Shown: positions 28,424 through 37,221 of the stretch, piece after piece | Layout of the letters: each line of letters opens with the position of its first letter | Position numbering within the stretch: position 1 is the first letter of the stretch | Origin: Vibrio hepatarius | GTDB taxonomy: Bacteria; Pseudomonadota; Gammaproteobacteria; Enterobacterales; Vibrionaceae | Direction of reading: 5' to 3' | Assembly: GCF_018860525.1 (NCBI RefSeq) | Contig: NZ_JAHKPM010000035.1 | Coordinates: 1 to 64,000, forward strand | DNA length: 64,000 nt | Position numbers and translations under genes: made by a program | The notes under the pieces: model-generated | The model's database searches: none | The model's input: the letters and a program-made list of their open reading frames with translations, nothing else | What the model was told of the DNA's origin: nothing

Positions 28424-28843
28424 CTACATCGAAGCAGGGAACCCTTTCTGCCGCCATTCTTCCCATCCTCCTCTAAACCAATATACATTCGTATATCCGG
28501 CTTCAAGAGCAATTTTTGAGGCTTTCACGCTACGACCACACTTTGGACCGTTACAGTAGAAGGCGACCAGCGTCGCTTTTGACGGTATGTGTTGCACCAA
28601 AGTAGCGGGCGCTGTATCAACATCAGGCAAGGCAACCGCGCCTTCGATAAAGCCATCGGTTCTGTCCTTTTCGATCCGGCTATCAATAATGACCAAGTCG
28701 TCCATCTCGTCGACCAAATCAATCAAGCCTTCCGCAGTGATTTTTGTGGTGCCTGGTATCGAATCCGGCGCCTTTCCCTCCGCCAGAATCGTAAGAGGAA
28801 AGGTGAAAAAGATAACCGCTAAAGTTCGTGAAAATAAAGTCAT
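28424..28843 (-). CDS. periplasmic rhodanese-domain protein
   Basis: A 139-residue protein with a signal peptide (1-21, ending LTILA). One rhodanese domain follows: DLVIIDSRIEKDRTDGFIEGA (49-69) and the active loop FYCNGPKCGRS with Cys97 and Cys102. Cys97 should carry the persulfide; the second Cys in the loop is typical of periplasmic single-domain rhodaneses. It lies 41 bases upstream of the broken chemotaxis receptor on the same strand, so the two may once have formed a unit. G+C content matches that pseudogene rather than the cluster. Confidence 0.85.
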   Translation of the reverse strand: MTLFSRTLAVIFFTFPLTILAEGKAPDSIPGTTKITAEGLIDLVDEMDDLVIIDSRIEKDRTDGFIEGAVALPDVDTAPATLVQHIPSKATLVAFYCNGPKCGRSVKASKIALEAGYTNVYWFRGGWEEWRQKGFPASM

Positions 28844-29556
28844 TAAATTGTCTCCGTACTAAATTTCGACTTCCAAAGACGTTCAACGTGTTTAATGAGG
28901 CGCGCGTCTTAGCGCTGCTGCCTTTCACCCCTTTTCAAGAAAGAGTCAAGTCCTAAATGTTTACTGCCACCAATGAAAAACCGATCAGAACCCGTAGCCA
29001 TTGGGCATCTCAGTGGTCTTTCTTCATCATCAATGCTTACGAAATTCGACGATCACAACTGCGTAAATATACTTTTAAAGTTGGATCAAGATCTCTTCCT
29101 TGTCAAATTTACGGACAAAATCTCATTTTTGATACAGGAGAGCGTGGGTCAATAGGGAATTTGATGATCTGAACATTATTGTAGTTCTGCTTAATTCATT
29201 GTTTTAGTGAAAAATAATGAACGGGCATAATTTGTGCCATCGTCACTTATTGGTAAATTTTGACTATTACAGCCTCTTCCTCCGCCATATAACTCAGCAC
29301 ACACCAAAAGGACTGTAAGCAACGCTACAACTTAAACTAAGCTATTTTGCAATAAACACTTAAGCCAATGAAAACACAAAATGCCACGTGTAGCGAACCT
29401 GCTTGCATTGATTAACGAAGGAACAAAAACCAACTGTATTTTGTCCTTATTTATTGAGACTAACGAGGACACACAGCAGATTAATTCGAGGTGACTATAT
29501 ATGTCCTTTAAATTACTTTTAGGTAAGCCAGTCCCTTTATTTGTTCTAGCATTCAA
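28844..29556. other. gap without recognisable gene
   Basis: Short open frames exist on both strands (for example from 28957 on plus and 29556 on minus), but none has a convincing ribosome site, family match or coding character. The stretch may be decayed sequence at the right edge of the acquired region. Confidence 0.4.
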
Positions 29557-29928
29557 CTATATAAGTTCGAACTCAGAACATGGGGTACCTTGGTGGTATT
29601 TCATTTGCCAACCTTGGCCAGTAAATACCCAGATAGAAGAACGCTTTGAAAAAGTGTTGATTTCACCCGTATCTGAAACCCAAGCGGATTTATACAAAAG
29701 TAACTGAACAGAAGGAGCTAGCTGGATACAATCGTATCCCTGTGAGTGAATATACCCCAAAGATGGCTTTTCACTTTGCATTATTTCTACAATAGAAGAA
29801 TAATTAAAACTGCGCCCAGAACGACCGACTTCATTAAAACTCGGATGAAGTAACCTTGCTACTTCATCAAGGTTTTGCCTAGTTTCGTATTGGTGTAAAG
29901 CGATTTCCTGTTCAATTAGAACGTCCAT
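29557..29928 (-). CDS. DUF4440 (SnoaL/NTF2-like) protein
   Basis: A 123-residue single-domain protein with the DUF4440 pattern: an N-terminal helix (LIEQEIALHQYETRQNLDEVARLLHPSF) then FNEVGRSGRSF, and a C-terminal curved sheet ending SSIWVFTGQGWQMKYHQGTP. The NTF2-like cone fold binds small molecules or acts as a hydrolase/isomerase; the actual role is unknown. It lies 25 bases after the GNAT gene and is probably co-transcribed with it. Confidence 0.8.
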   Translation of the reverse strand: MDVLIEQEIALHQYETRQNLDEVARLLHPSFNEVGRSGRSFNYSSIVEIMQSEKPSLGYIHSQGYDCIQLAPSVQLLLYKSAWVSDTGEINTFSKRSSIWVFTGQGWQMKYHQGTPCSEFELI

Positions 29929-29953
29929 AATTGCTCCAATATATAACGGCTTG

Positions 29954-30499
29954 CTATGAGTGTTTTTTAACGTACTTTGTCATGGCTGTCTCTGAGACTG
30001 ATAGGCCATCGATTCTATACTGATCTTTGTACTCCCCCACAAAGTTGAAGCCTGTTTTAAGGTAGAGATTCTTGGCTGGAATATTGTCTGACAACACACA
30101 AAGATCAAGCCAGTCAATTTCTGCTTTTTCTTGGCAGAAATCTATAACGGCATCAATGAGTCTTTGACCAAGGCCTTGCTTACGACAAGAAGCATCTACG
30201 CCCATACCAAGTAAAACTCTGTGAGAACGGCTTTCAACACTGTGATGACGAAGATCAATATGACCTTTGATATTTCCAAATTTATTTTTAACGACCCAAA
30301 GTTTCCTCCAACCAGAATCTCCAAACTGATGAACAAACCCTTGGATAAATTTTTCTTTTGTGGGCTCTGGAATTTCTTTTTGCTCTCTGGACATTGGTTG
30401 GAAAAGAGGAATTTCTCCATTGCCATTTTCAGACAGCTGATTTTCAAGATAAACAAAGAATGGTTCTAAATCCGATTTTTCCGCTTCCACTACTTCCAT
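29954..30499 (-). CDS. GNAT family N-acetyltransferase
   Basis: A 181-residue acetyltransferase. The acetyl-CoA-binding loop is GMGVDASCRKQGLGQRLIDAVIDF (about 93-116; Q-x-x-G-x-G/A pattern), followed by WLDLCVLSDNIPAKNLYLKTGF (the motif B Asn and Tyr) and FVGEYKDQYRIDG. The acceptor substrate cannot be read from the sequence. It lies directly upstream of the DUF4440 gene. Confidence 0.88.
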   Translation of the reverse strand: MEVVEAEKSDLEPFFVYLENQLSENGNGEIPLFQPMSREQKEIPEPTKEKFIQGFVHQFGDSGWRKLWVVKNKFGNIKGHIDLRHHSVESRSHRVLLGMGVDASCRKQGLGQRLIDAVIDFCQEKAEIDWLDLCVLSDNIPAKNLYLKTGFNFVGEYKDQYRIDGLSVSETAMTKYVKKHS

Positions 30500-30571
30500 T
30501 TATTACTCTGTACCCGATGAGTTACTTATTATTGATTTGATTGCTGGCAGTGATGCCAGCAATCGTTAAAT

Positions 30572-30597
30572 GCCACGTTTTTCAGAACAAACGTGGC
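30572..30597. terminator. hairpin after VF530 gene
   Basis: A 9-bp stem (GCCACGTTT / AAACGTGGC) lies 8 bases beyond the VF530 stop. A second stem (TTGCTGGCA / TGCCAGCAA, 30541-30562) follows. T-runs are weak, so termination is likely but not certain. Confidence 0.4.
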
Positions 30598-30604
30598 TCA
30601 GGTA

Positions 30605-31006
30605 TTAACGACGGCGAGATGAACGCTCTTTGTGCGACGATGCTGCTTTTGCTTGTGATGCTAAAATTGAGTCCACCGTCAATACCATTGGTTCTTTGGG
30701 TTTAAGACCATGTGGAAAAGTTCGCGCTCGGGGCGGTAAGTTAAATTCTTCACTAGAGGCGCGAGGCATGCGCTTAAAGCGATATAGGTAAAAATTCTCA
30801 AGCTTTTCTCTCGCCCAATCAGTCTTTTTGAGATACTTAACGCTGCTCGCTACCGAAGGGTTGATATGAAAACAGTTAAAACGCATGGCCGTATCGAGAA
30901 TGTCCCAGCCATAAAAATCGACCAGCTCTTGGATCATGGTGTCTAACTTAAGACCGTGCAAAGGATTATTTTGCTGTAATTCAATTCTTTCTTCATCCGT
31001 CATCAT
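30605..31006 (-). CDS. VF530 family (DUF2132) DNA-binding protein
   Basis: A 133-residue protein. Residues about 10-75 match the VF530 family (PF09905), named from Vibrio fischeri: NPLHGLKLDTMIQELVDFYG, then CFHINPSVASSVKYLKKTDWAR and KLENFYLYRF. The fold is helical and reported to bind DNA. The C-terminal 55 residues are basic and disordered (SSHKERSSRRR). It is a conserved cytoplasmic protein of marine bacteria with no defined pathway. A possible hairpin terminator follows. Confidence 0.85.
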   Translation of the reverse strand: MMTDEERIELQQNNPLHGLKLDTMIQELVDFYGWDILDTAMRFNCFHINPSVASSVKYLKKTDWAREKLENFYLYRFKRMPRASSEEFNLPPRARTFPHGLKPKEPMVLTVDSILASQAKAASSHKERSSRRR

Positions 31007-31228
31007 AACGAGTTTCCAAATATCTAACGAACCGAGGTCCTGGCTGGTGTGGTTTGCGATCTTAATAAGACGATATATTCTGTTATAAAGAAAGCAAAGT
31101 TGCGGATTCTAGCAGAATTCTCCTTCTTTCCCTAATTTGGGTGAGCTTTCAGGTGTACACATGCCCGTTAAGTTGAATATTGTCGACTTTATACTTGTCA
31201 CTAATATTCAACGGACCCTAGTGTTTTC

Positions 31229-31957
31229 TTATTGCGACTCACCACTGGCTAACATCTCGTTAAAGGTGCCATTTGCCTTTAAAACCTGGATAGCATCATT
31301 GAGCTTCTTGATCAGTACTTCGTTATTTCCCTCTCTTTTTTTGCTTATTGGCGTATAAATATTGAACTTCTTATAAGGTGGAGAAACGGCTTTAAGTTTA
31401 CCGGTCAAGTCAGGATGCAGATTGACCAAAAAGTAGAATTGATGCTCAGCCATAAGGACTAATTCCACCCGCCCAACAGAGAGTTTCCTTAAACTTTGCA
31501 AATCATCTGCCGTTTCATCGATATCAAAACCTTGCTCTTGCAGGACTTGTAGGTGCGCGCCACCTCTCATCCCGCCAATCGAATATGATTTGAGTTCATT
31601 GAGGTTGTTGTAAGTGATGTTGCTATCATATTTCTGGATGAAGATTTCATTGACGGAGTAAATAGGGTCTGGGTAATCAAAAAACTGGCTTCGTTCTGGA
31701 TTGTAGTATGCGCCCATTAGGCCATCGTATCGACCGTCTTTAGCCCACTCAAGTGCTCTTACCCAAGGCTTTACAAATTCGATCTCCAAATCATAGCCCG
31801 CTTTTTTAAACACAACGCGAGACAGCTCAGCCAAAAAACCATAGTTGGGTAGATCCTCTGCATATAAAGGCGGCCAATCCGTAGTTGTTAAGGTGATTTT
31901 TTCTGCAAATGCATTAAAACAAAGCACAACCAGCATAAGGGTGAGTGGTGTTTTCAT
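31229..31957 (-). CDS. periplasmic amino-acid-type solute-binding protein (SBP_bac_3)
   Basis: A 242-residue protein with signal peptide (1-18, NAFA/EKI). The family 3 binding-protein pattern follows: TTDWPPLYAEDLPNYGFLAELSRVVF, then WAKDGRYDGLMGAYYNPERSQFF and LKSYSIGGMRGG. No permease or ATPase genes are adjacent, as is common for the many orphan copies in Vibrio. It may feed a shared transporter or a sensor; the ligand is unknown. Confidence 0.85.
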   Translation of the reverse strand: MKTPLTLMLVVLCFNAFAEKITLTTTDWPPLYAEDLPNYGFLAELSRVVFKKAGYDLEIEFVKPWVRALEWAKDGRYDGLMGAYYNPERSQFFDYPDPIYSVNEIFIQKYDSNITYNNLNELKSYSIGGMRGGAHLQVLQEQGFDIDETADDLQSLRKLSVGRVELVLMAEHQFYFLVNLHPDLTGKLKAVSPPYKKFNIYTPISKKREGNNEVLIKKLNDAIQVLKANGTFNEMLASGESQ

Positions 31958-32261
31958 CTGCTGTACCTAAAGAGTCAGACCACATGGCTATCTATTGTAA
32001 CCCTAGATTAGTTTTTACCCATTGTGAATGGACTGCGATTTTAGTAGGAGCACTCAAGCAATGACGTTCGGTATGTCTGTATAACCATTTATACCCTTAT
32101 TTTTTCAGGAACCCCTATTTGTTAAGTAACTATTTTGTAATTTTTAGCCTGAGCAACGTTTTTGTGGTATTGTAGCCGGCCTTTTTTTTGATGCATCTCA
32201 CATTTTAAGTTCTATGTGAATTTATGCATCAGCCATCATTACCCAAAATAGTGAACGATTT
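31958..32261 (+). promoter_or_regulatory. intergenic region with stem-loop before BCCT gene
   Basis: The region is divergent. Near the BCCT start, TGATGCAT (32189-32196) pairs with ATGCATCA (32224-32231), and inside them CACAT pairs with ATGTG. This could be an operator or a 5'-UTR hairpin. A T-run precedes it. No gene is visible in the rest. Confidence 0.35.
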
Positions 32262-33869
32262 ATGTCAGATATGACACACATAGTAGAAAACTCTTTAGAA
32301 GTTTCATCGAAAGACTCTGCTCAACCTAGCCCTCTAACGTCTCATTCTCTTAGCCAGAAATTAGAGTTCAATAACCCAGTTTTTTGGCTCAGCGGCAGTT
32401 TTTTGATGTTGTTTGTGTTACTTGCACTAGTCAATACTGATTTGCTTTCCTCCATCGTTTCCACTAGCTTCACATACGCAACAAAATGGTTTGGTGCTTT
32501 CTGGCAAGTATTGCTGCTGCTAAATTTTGTCGTTGGTCTATTTTTGGCGGTAAGCCGAACAGGTGATGTAAAGTTAGGCGGATTAAACATACCTGAAATT
32601 GACACTTTTAAGTGGATGTCGATTGTATTATGTACTTTGCTTGCCGGCGGCGGTGTATTTTGGGCCGCAGCTGAGCCTATTGCGCACTTTGTGTCTCCTC
32701 CGCCATTTTTTGGTGAGACCAATATGGAAGACATGGCAGTTAACGCACTGTCTCAATCATTCCTGCATTGGGGATTTCTTGCATGGGCGATTCTTGGTGG
32801 ATTGTCGTCCATTGTTTTGATGCATTTACATTACGATAAAGGCTTACCACTCAAACCAAGAACTCTGCTTTACCCTTTATTTGGCAATAAAGCGATTAAT
32901 GGTTGGCTTGGCAATGTTGTCGATGCTTGCAGCATCATTGCTGTAGCAGCTGGTACAATAGGTCCAATCGGTTTTCTGGGCCTACAGCTTAGTTATGCAC
33001 TTAACGATTTGTTTAATATTGATAACAACTTATTATCTCAAACCATAGTCATCGTATTAGCCATTGCCATGTACACGCTTTCTGCATTAAGTGGTGTCAA
33101 CAAAGGCATTCAGATCATCAGCCGCTATAACATCATATTTGCGGTTGGTTTAATTGGTTTTATTCTACTGTTTGGCCCCACAAGCTTCATCATTGATGGT
33201 TACTTACAAGGTGTAGGTGGAATGGTAAACAACTTCACGTCATTAGCTTTGTTCCGTCAAGATACAGGCTGGTTAGGTTCTTGGACAGTATTTTTCTGGG
33301 GTTGGTTTATTGGTTATGGCCCTATGATGGCGATTTTCATTGCTCGAATCTCACGTGGACGCAGTATTCGCCAACTGATTTTAGCCATTAGCGTGGTTGC
33401 ACCGCTGATCACTTGCTTTTGGTTCAGCGTAGTCGGTGGTAGTGGCTTAGCATTTGAGCTTACCAACCCTGGGAGCATTACCACTGCATTTGAAGGCTTT
33501 AATCTACCTGCTGTTTTGTTGGCGATCACCAATCAACTACCAGCACCACTATTGATTTCAGTTCTGTTTTTAATCCTAACCACTACCTTTATCGTTACCA
33601 CTGGTGACTCAATGACCTACACCATTAGCGTGGTCATGACAGGTTCAACCGAACCAAACCCGTTAGTACGAGCTTTCTGGGGTGTGATCATGGGGGTAGT
33701 GGCCATAGCGCTTATCTCTATGGGTTCAGGTGGTATCTCTGCATTGCAGTCTTTCATCGTAGTGACCGCTGTACCGGTTTCGTTCATTTTACTCCCTTGT
33801 TTATGGCAAGCACCCCGTATTGCTTATCAAATGGCTCGTGAACAAGGACTTATCGTAAATCAGCATTGA
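32262..33869 (+). CDS. BCCT family betaine/choline/carnitine transporter
   Basis: A 535-residue, 12-TM transporter. BCCT hallmarks are AAGGGVFWAAAEPIAHF-type TM4 (GGGVFWAAAEPI, about 128-139) and the signature GSWTVFFWGWFIGYGP then IARISRGRSIRQL (about 340-370). Family members take up glycine betaine, choline, carnitine or DMSP, Na+- or H+-coupled. Vibrios use several for osmoprotection. No long C-terminal osmosensing tail is present, so it is more likely substrate-dedicated than osmo-activated. It stands alone with a downstream hairpin. Confidence 0.92.
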   Translation: MSDMTHIVENSLEVSSKDSAQPSPLTSHSLSQKLEFNNPVFWLSGSFLMLFVLLALVNTDLLSSIVSTSFTYATKWFGAFWQVLLLLNFVVGLFLAVSRTGDVKLGGLNIPEIDTFKWMSIVLCTLLAGGGVFWAAAEPIAHFVSPPPFFGETNMEDMAVNALSQSFLHWGFLAWAILGGLSSIVLMHLHYDKGLPLKPRTLLYPLFGNKAINGWLGNVVDACSIIAVAAGTIGPIGFLGLQLSYALNDLFNIDNNLLSQTIVIVLAIAMYTLSALSGVNKGIQIISRYNIIFAVGLIGFILLFGPTSFIIDGYLQGVGGMVNNFTSLALFRQDTGWLGSWTVFFWGWFIGYGPMMAIFIARISRGRSIRQLILAISVVAPLITCFWFSVVGGSGLAFELTNPGSITTAFEGFNLPAVLLAITNQLPAPLLISVLFLILTTTFIVTTGDSMTYTISVVMTGSTEPNPLVRAFWGVIMGVVAIALISMGSGGISALQSFIVVTAVPVSFILLPCLWQAPRIAYQMAREQGLIVNQH

Positions 33870-33926
33870 TTCAATGCAAAATATACCGTTATTGGATTTT
33901 AAATAGAGCCGGTACCTAAGAGAATA

Positions 33927-33956
33927 AAGGGCGAACTAATATTATGGTTCGCCCTT
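33927..33956. terminator. hairpin terminator after BCCT gene
   Basis: A perfect 10-bp stem (AAGGGCGAAC / GTTCGCCCTT) lies 58 bases after the BCCT stop. The following tract is only moderately T-rich. Confidence 0.55.
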
Positions 33957-34105
33957 ATCAATAAAGATCAAAACCAACATTAGTAATCAGCTTTTTGCGC
34001 GCGCCGAAGTATCGCTATATTCCAATCATCGAAGCTTAATCGCTAAGGCCCCTTATACCGGATCACATCACACTTTTCCCGAATGATTTTGTACCGTATT
34101 ACGCA

Positions 34106-34124
34106 TGATGTACCAGGTACATCA
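34106..34124. promoter_or_regulatory. perfect 19-bp palindrome, candidate operator
   Basis: TGATGTACCAGGTACATCA reads identically on both strands around a single central base. It lies 105 bases upstream of the periplasmic sensor gene and has no T-run, which suits a dimeric regulator site rather than a terminator. The regulator is unknown. Confidence 0.45.
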
Positions 34125-34228
34125 GAGTTCATTCCTCATCTGTAGAAAAACAATAAGCACCTTGTATCATATTTAGTTTTTTCATCTACGCTTTTATTGA
34201 ACAGCGTCAGACTAAAAAGGACTTAATA

Positions 34229-34792
34229 ATGAAAAGGCTTTATATCGCAATCCCTCTTTTATTCCCATTAACAACGTTTGCTAACGAGTTTGAAGCAGCT
34301 CTTAAAGAGTTTGCGATGAAGGATGTCAAAAGCATTGCGGCTGATGCGGATGTCGTTTCACAAATCAAAGCACAAAATCAGCACAGCAGTCAGCTAGATC
34401 AAAACCAAATCACTTCACTAGACAAAGATTGGCGCAGCCAAGTTGGACAAGAGAATGCACCACTAATCAGCAATAAGTTAAGTAGTGAGCTGTCCAAAAA
34501 GCTTGCAACGATGCAGGAAAATAGCCAAGGTGTTATCACTGAAATCTTTGTTATGGATAATAAAGGACTAAACGTTGCCCAAAGCTCTATAACTTCAGAC
34601 TATTGGCAAGGTGATGAGGATAAATGGCAGCAAACTTATTTAGTTGGCCCTAATGCATACCATATTGGCGAAATTGAAGAAGATGAGTCCACACAGATGT
34701 TTCAGTCTCAGGTGAGCTATGCCATATCTGATCCAGCTTCTGGAAAAGTGATCGGCGCCGTTACTGTTGGTGTTAACGTGGAAGAACTATAA
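34229..34792 (+). CDS. periplasmic PDC/Cache-like sensor protein
   Basis: A 187-residue protein with signal peptide (1-18, TTFA/NEF). The mature part resembles a stand-alone Cache/PDC domain: VITEIFVMDNKGLNVAQSS, SDYWQGDEDKWQQTY, then SYAISDPASGKVIGAVTVGVNVEEL, which are the strands and the C-terminal 'GaitvGvd' edge typical of Cache sensors. It has no membrane anchor beyond the signal. It lies 15 bases before a chemotaxis receptor gene, so it likely binds a ligand and presents it to that receptor. Confidence 0.75.
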   Translation: MKRLYIAIPLLFPLTTFANEFEAALKEFAMKDVKSIAADADVVSQIKAQNQHSSQLDQNQITSLDKDWRSQVGQENAPLISNKLSSELSKKLATMQENSQGVITEIFVMDNKGLNVAQSSITSDYWQGDEDKWQQTYLVGPNAYHIGEIEEDESTQMFQSQVSYAISDPASGKVIGAVTVGVNVEEL

Positions 34793-34807
34793 CGACTGGA
34801 GCTAAGT

Positions 34808-36355
34808 ATGCGAGTTACGATTAGTAAGCTCGTTGTTGCCAGTGCCTCGATTCTAACCATTATTGCCATGGCGACGATTTCATTTTTCAATTGGAGCAGT
34901 AGCGTTGATGCTATCTACCAATTAAGTAAATCGTCGTACATGCAGTCGAGTCATGCCTTAGGTGAACAACTGGCTACCCCTGTTAGGTTTAAGAAAATCA
35001 CCAATATAAAGGAGAAAGTCGATGTCGCACTTCAAAGTCAAAATGGAAGTTTAAACGCAATACAAATTTATCGACCTGATCTGTCTTTGTTGTACAGTAA
35101 TCACGAAGTAACAGAATCTGCATTGAACAGTATTTTGCAGAAAAAAACTATCCTAATAGACAATCCCGATCACCATCAAATTGGTGTTCCCCTATATGCA
35201 GGCAAGAAAAAAACATTAGTTGGATACCTAGTTACAGACTGGAATTTTTCTCAAGCCAAAGGGCTTGGAAATCAACTCAGTATCCAGTCATGTATTATTG
35301 CTTTAATCTCTGTTGTCGCTTGTGTGACAATTCTACTCGCATTACTGAACACACTTATGGTTCAACCGTTACAAAAACTCATTGGTCTTTGTGATGAACT
35401 AAGTTCCGGTGAATGCGATCTAAACAAACGTCTTGAGTTCAAACGTCAAAATGAGTTGGGCATGCTAGCGTGCAGTATGAACCGCTTTATCGAAAAGATG
35501 GAACAAACCTTAATCCCCATTCATCAAGGCGCGGATTCTGTTACATCGATTTCCAAAGATCTTGATCATTATTTGGCCTCAATAGGCAGTAAGATCACTC
35601 GCCAAAGGGATGCAATCAAGACAACAGTACAGTTTAGTGAACAAGCACAACAATCATTCTCAGCAGTAAAAAACAATACCTTCGATACTTTAGACTCACT
35701 TAACCGCGCAGTAAAAAGTGCCAAGGGAGGGCAACAGTGCTTACTTAGCGCATTAAGAGACAATCGTTCAATGTCTGAGAAAAGTACGCATTTGTACACA
35801 GCGGCCAATGAGGTCAATCGGCAAGTTATGAAGGTAACTGAGATTTTAGGGATCATCCGCAATATAGCGGAGCAAACCAATCTCCTAGCCCTTAATGCCG
35901 CTATAGAAGCTGCTAGAGCAGGTGAAGAAGGTCGAGGTTTTGCCGTGGTGGCCGATGAAGTACGTGGGTTAGCTGAAAAGACCTCTAACTCAACTAACCA
36001 AGTTGAAGGAATATTGACCAACTTGAGCAATGTTTCCAATTCTTTAATTAAAATTACCGAAGAAGGAAGTAGTACCAGTGAGGCAAGCTTGGGCTCGATT
36101 GAAAACGCAGTAAAAGACATCGAAAAAGCGCTCGAAGATGTCTCTCAGGCTGATCGAATGTGTTCAACCATTGCAAATTCATCGGAATCACAAATTAACG
36201 CCATGTCAGAGCTAGTCGAACGGTTACTCAGTGTCGATCAACAAATCGATAGCTTGGTCGAGGATTCACAACACATCGAAACTAATAGTGCCAAACTTTT
36301 CTCACAGGCAAGTAGCACCAGTCAGCATTTATCTAGCTACAATCTAGCGTTGTAG
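34808..36355 (+). CDS. methyl-accepting chemotaxis protein
   Basis: A 515-residue receptor. TM1 is at about 8-28, then a periplasmic sensor of about 130 residues, TM2 about 160-182, HAMP about 183-237 ([21 protein letters not shown] region) and a coiled-coil signalling domain with the hairpin tip [20 protein letters not shown]. There is no CheR-binding NWxxF pentapeptide at the C-terminus. The gene follows a periplasmic Cache-like protein that is probably its ligand adaptor. A perfect 34-bp palindrome terminator follows. Confidence 0.9.
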   Translation: MRVTISKLVVASASILTIIAMATISFFNWSSSVDAIYQLSKSSYMQSSHALGEQLATPVRFKKITNIKEKVDVALQSQNGSLNAIQIYRPDLSLLYSNHEVTESALNSILQKKTILIDNPDHHQIGVPLYAGKKKTLVGYLVTDWNFSQAKGLGNQLSIQSCIIALISVVACVTILLALLNTLMVQPLQKLIGLCDELSSGECDLNKRLEFKRQNELGMLACSMNRFIEKMEQTLIPIHQGADSVTSISKDLDHYLASIGSKITRQRDAIKTTVQFSEQAQQSFSAVKNNTFDTLDSLNRAVKSAKGGQQCLLSALRDNRSMSEKSTHLYTAANEVNRQVMKVTEILGIIRNIAEQTNLLALNAAIEAARAGEEGRGFAVVADEVRGLAEKTSNSTNQVEGILTNLSNVSNSLIKITEEGSSTSEASLGSIENAVKDIEKALEDVSQADRMCSTIANSSESQINAMSELVERLLSVDQQIDSLVEDSQHIETNSAKLFSQASSTSQHLSSYNLAL

Positions 36356-36362
36356 CACTGCA

Positions 36363-36396
36363 ATAAAGGGTTTTATTAATTAATAAAACCCTTTAT
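36363..36396. terminator. bidirectional terminator, perfect 34-bp palindrome
   Basis: Arms of 17 bases starting ATAAAGGGTTTTATTA lie between the convergent chemoreceptor and exonuclease genes. The T and A runs inside the arms let it work on both strands. Confidence 0.7.
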
Positions 36397-36400
36397 AAAG

Positions 36401-36931
36401 TCACAACATGGTCAAGGCTAATTTGGCAAGATTATAGGCATCGACATAACCAGAATGCTGCCGGCCTTCCCACTCAATTTGTTGGGCTTCTTGAGCCGCT
36501 CTATGACCAATACGTTTGTCTTTTAAGCGGTGCTGCACTCGATATAGCGTAGCTAAGTTAATAAATTCTCTGAAAGGCATATCTATACCCTTAGCCTTAC
36601 ATTCATTGGCCAAAATCAGATCGTCTCGGCCCCAAGAGGCATAGACTTTATTCGTTCCACCGAAGTTTTTAACCATTGATTTCATCACTTCAGCGAGTGG
36701 ACGACCCTGTTTTTCAACTTTACGGGGAGTAATACCTGTAAGCTCTGCACAAAACAGTGAGACTTCATCCTGTTCTGGCTTCACATAGTATTGAGCACGC
36801 TTTACGATCTCGCCTTTTGCAAGATCGATTTCTGCTAGCCCAACTTCTATAATTTCACCTGTTGTTCCGACGCCGTTTTCATTCCAGCAGCACATTTCCA
36901 AATCGAAACAAACTATACGGTTATGGTTCAT
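36401..36931 (-). CDS. 3'-5' exonuclease, DEDDh family
   Basis: A 176-residue RNase T/ERI-1-like exonuclease with Exo I CFDLEM (Asp9, Glu11), Exo II around SWGRDDLIL and Exo III HSGYVDAYNLA (His and Asp). This gives the full DEDDh set. Such enzymes trim RNA or DNA 3' ends using two metal ions. It is a single-domain protein without a polymerase or GIY-YIG partner. It could be a KapD-like or Vibrio-specific RNase; the substrate is not known. Confidence 0.88.
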   Translation of the reverse strand: MNHNRIVCFDLEMCCWNENGVGTTGEIIEVGLAEIDLAKGEIVKRAQYYVKPEQDEVSLFCAELTGITPRKVEKQGRPLAEVMKSMVKNFGGTNKVYASWGRDDLILANECKAKGIDMPFREFINLATLYRVQHRLKDKRIGHRAAQEAQQIEWEGRQHSGYVDAYNLAKLALTML

Positions 36932-37221
36932 TACTCGCCTATTGTTTAAGTTTCTAACAAAGCGCCAAAGTCTATCTTAGTTAAGCTCAAAACTCGACTG
37001 ACAACGAATCAATTGAGTAAAACTACTGCAATTATACCCTTCGTCCCCATTTCTAAACCTCTTGGTCTCTTTTACAAGGCGCTAAAGTGACTAAAAAAAA
37101 GACGTTCAAGCTCCAACGACCCCTTTTCTGAAGGCCTAGCTGGTTGAATGTGATAATATTTGCCCCAATTTAACCTAATAATAACGACAATAGCGGTCTA
37201 CTATGGCTGCTATTTATCCCA

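Larger units (their letters stand above)
33870..34228 (+). other. intergenic region: terminator hairpin and 19-bp palindrome
   Basis: It holds the hairpin at 33927-33956 and the perfect palindrome at 34106-34124, both listed separately. The rest shows no gene. It is the promoter region of the sensor/chemoreceptor pair. Confidence 0.5.

Noticed and set aside
28957..29172. Plus-strand open frame of 71 codons
   Set aside because: No ribosome site, no family, odd composition and two overlapping alternative frames; probably non-coding.
29332..29556. Minus-strand frame downstream of rhodanese region
   Set aside because: No domain or ribosome site; part of a gap that looks decayed.
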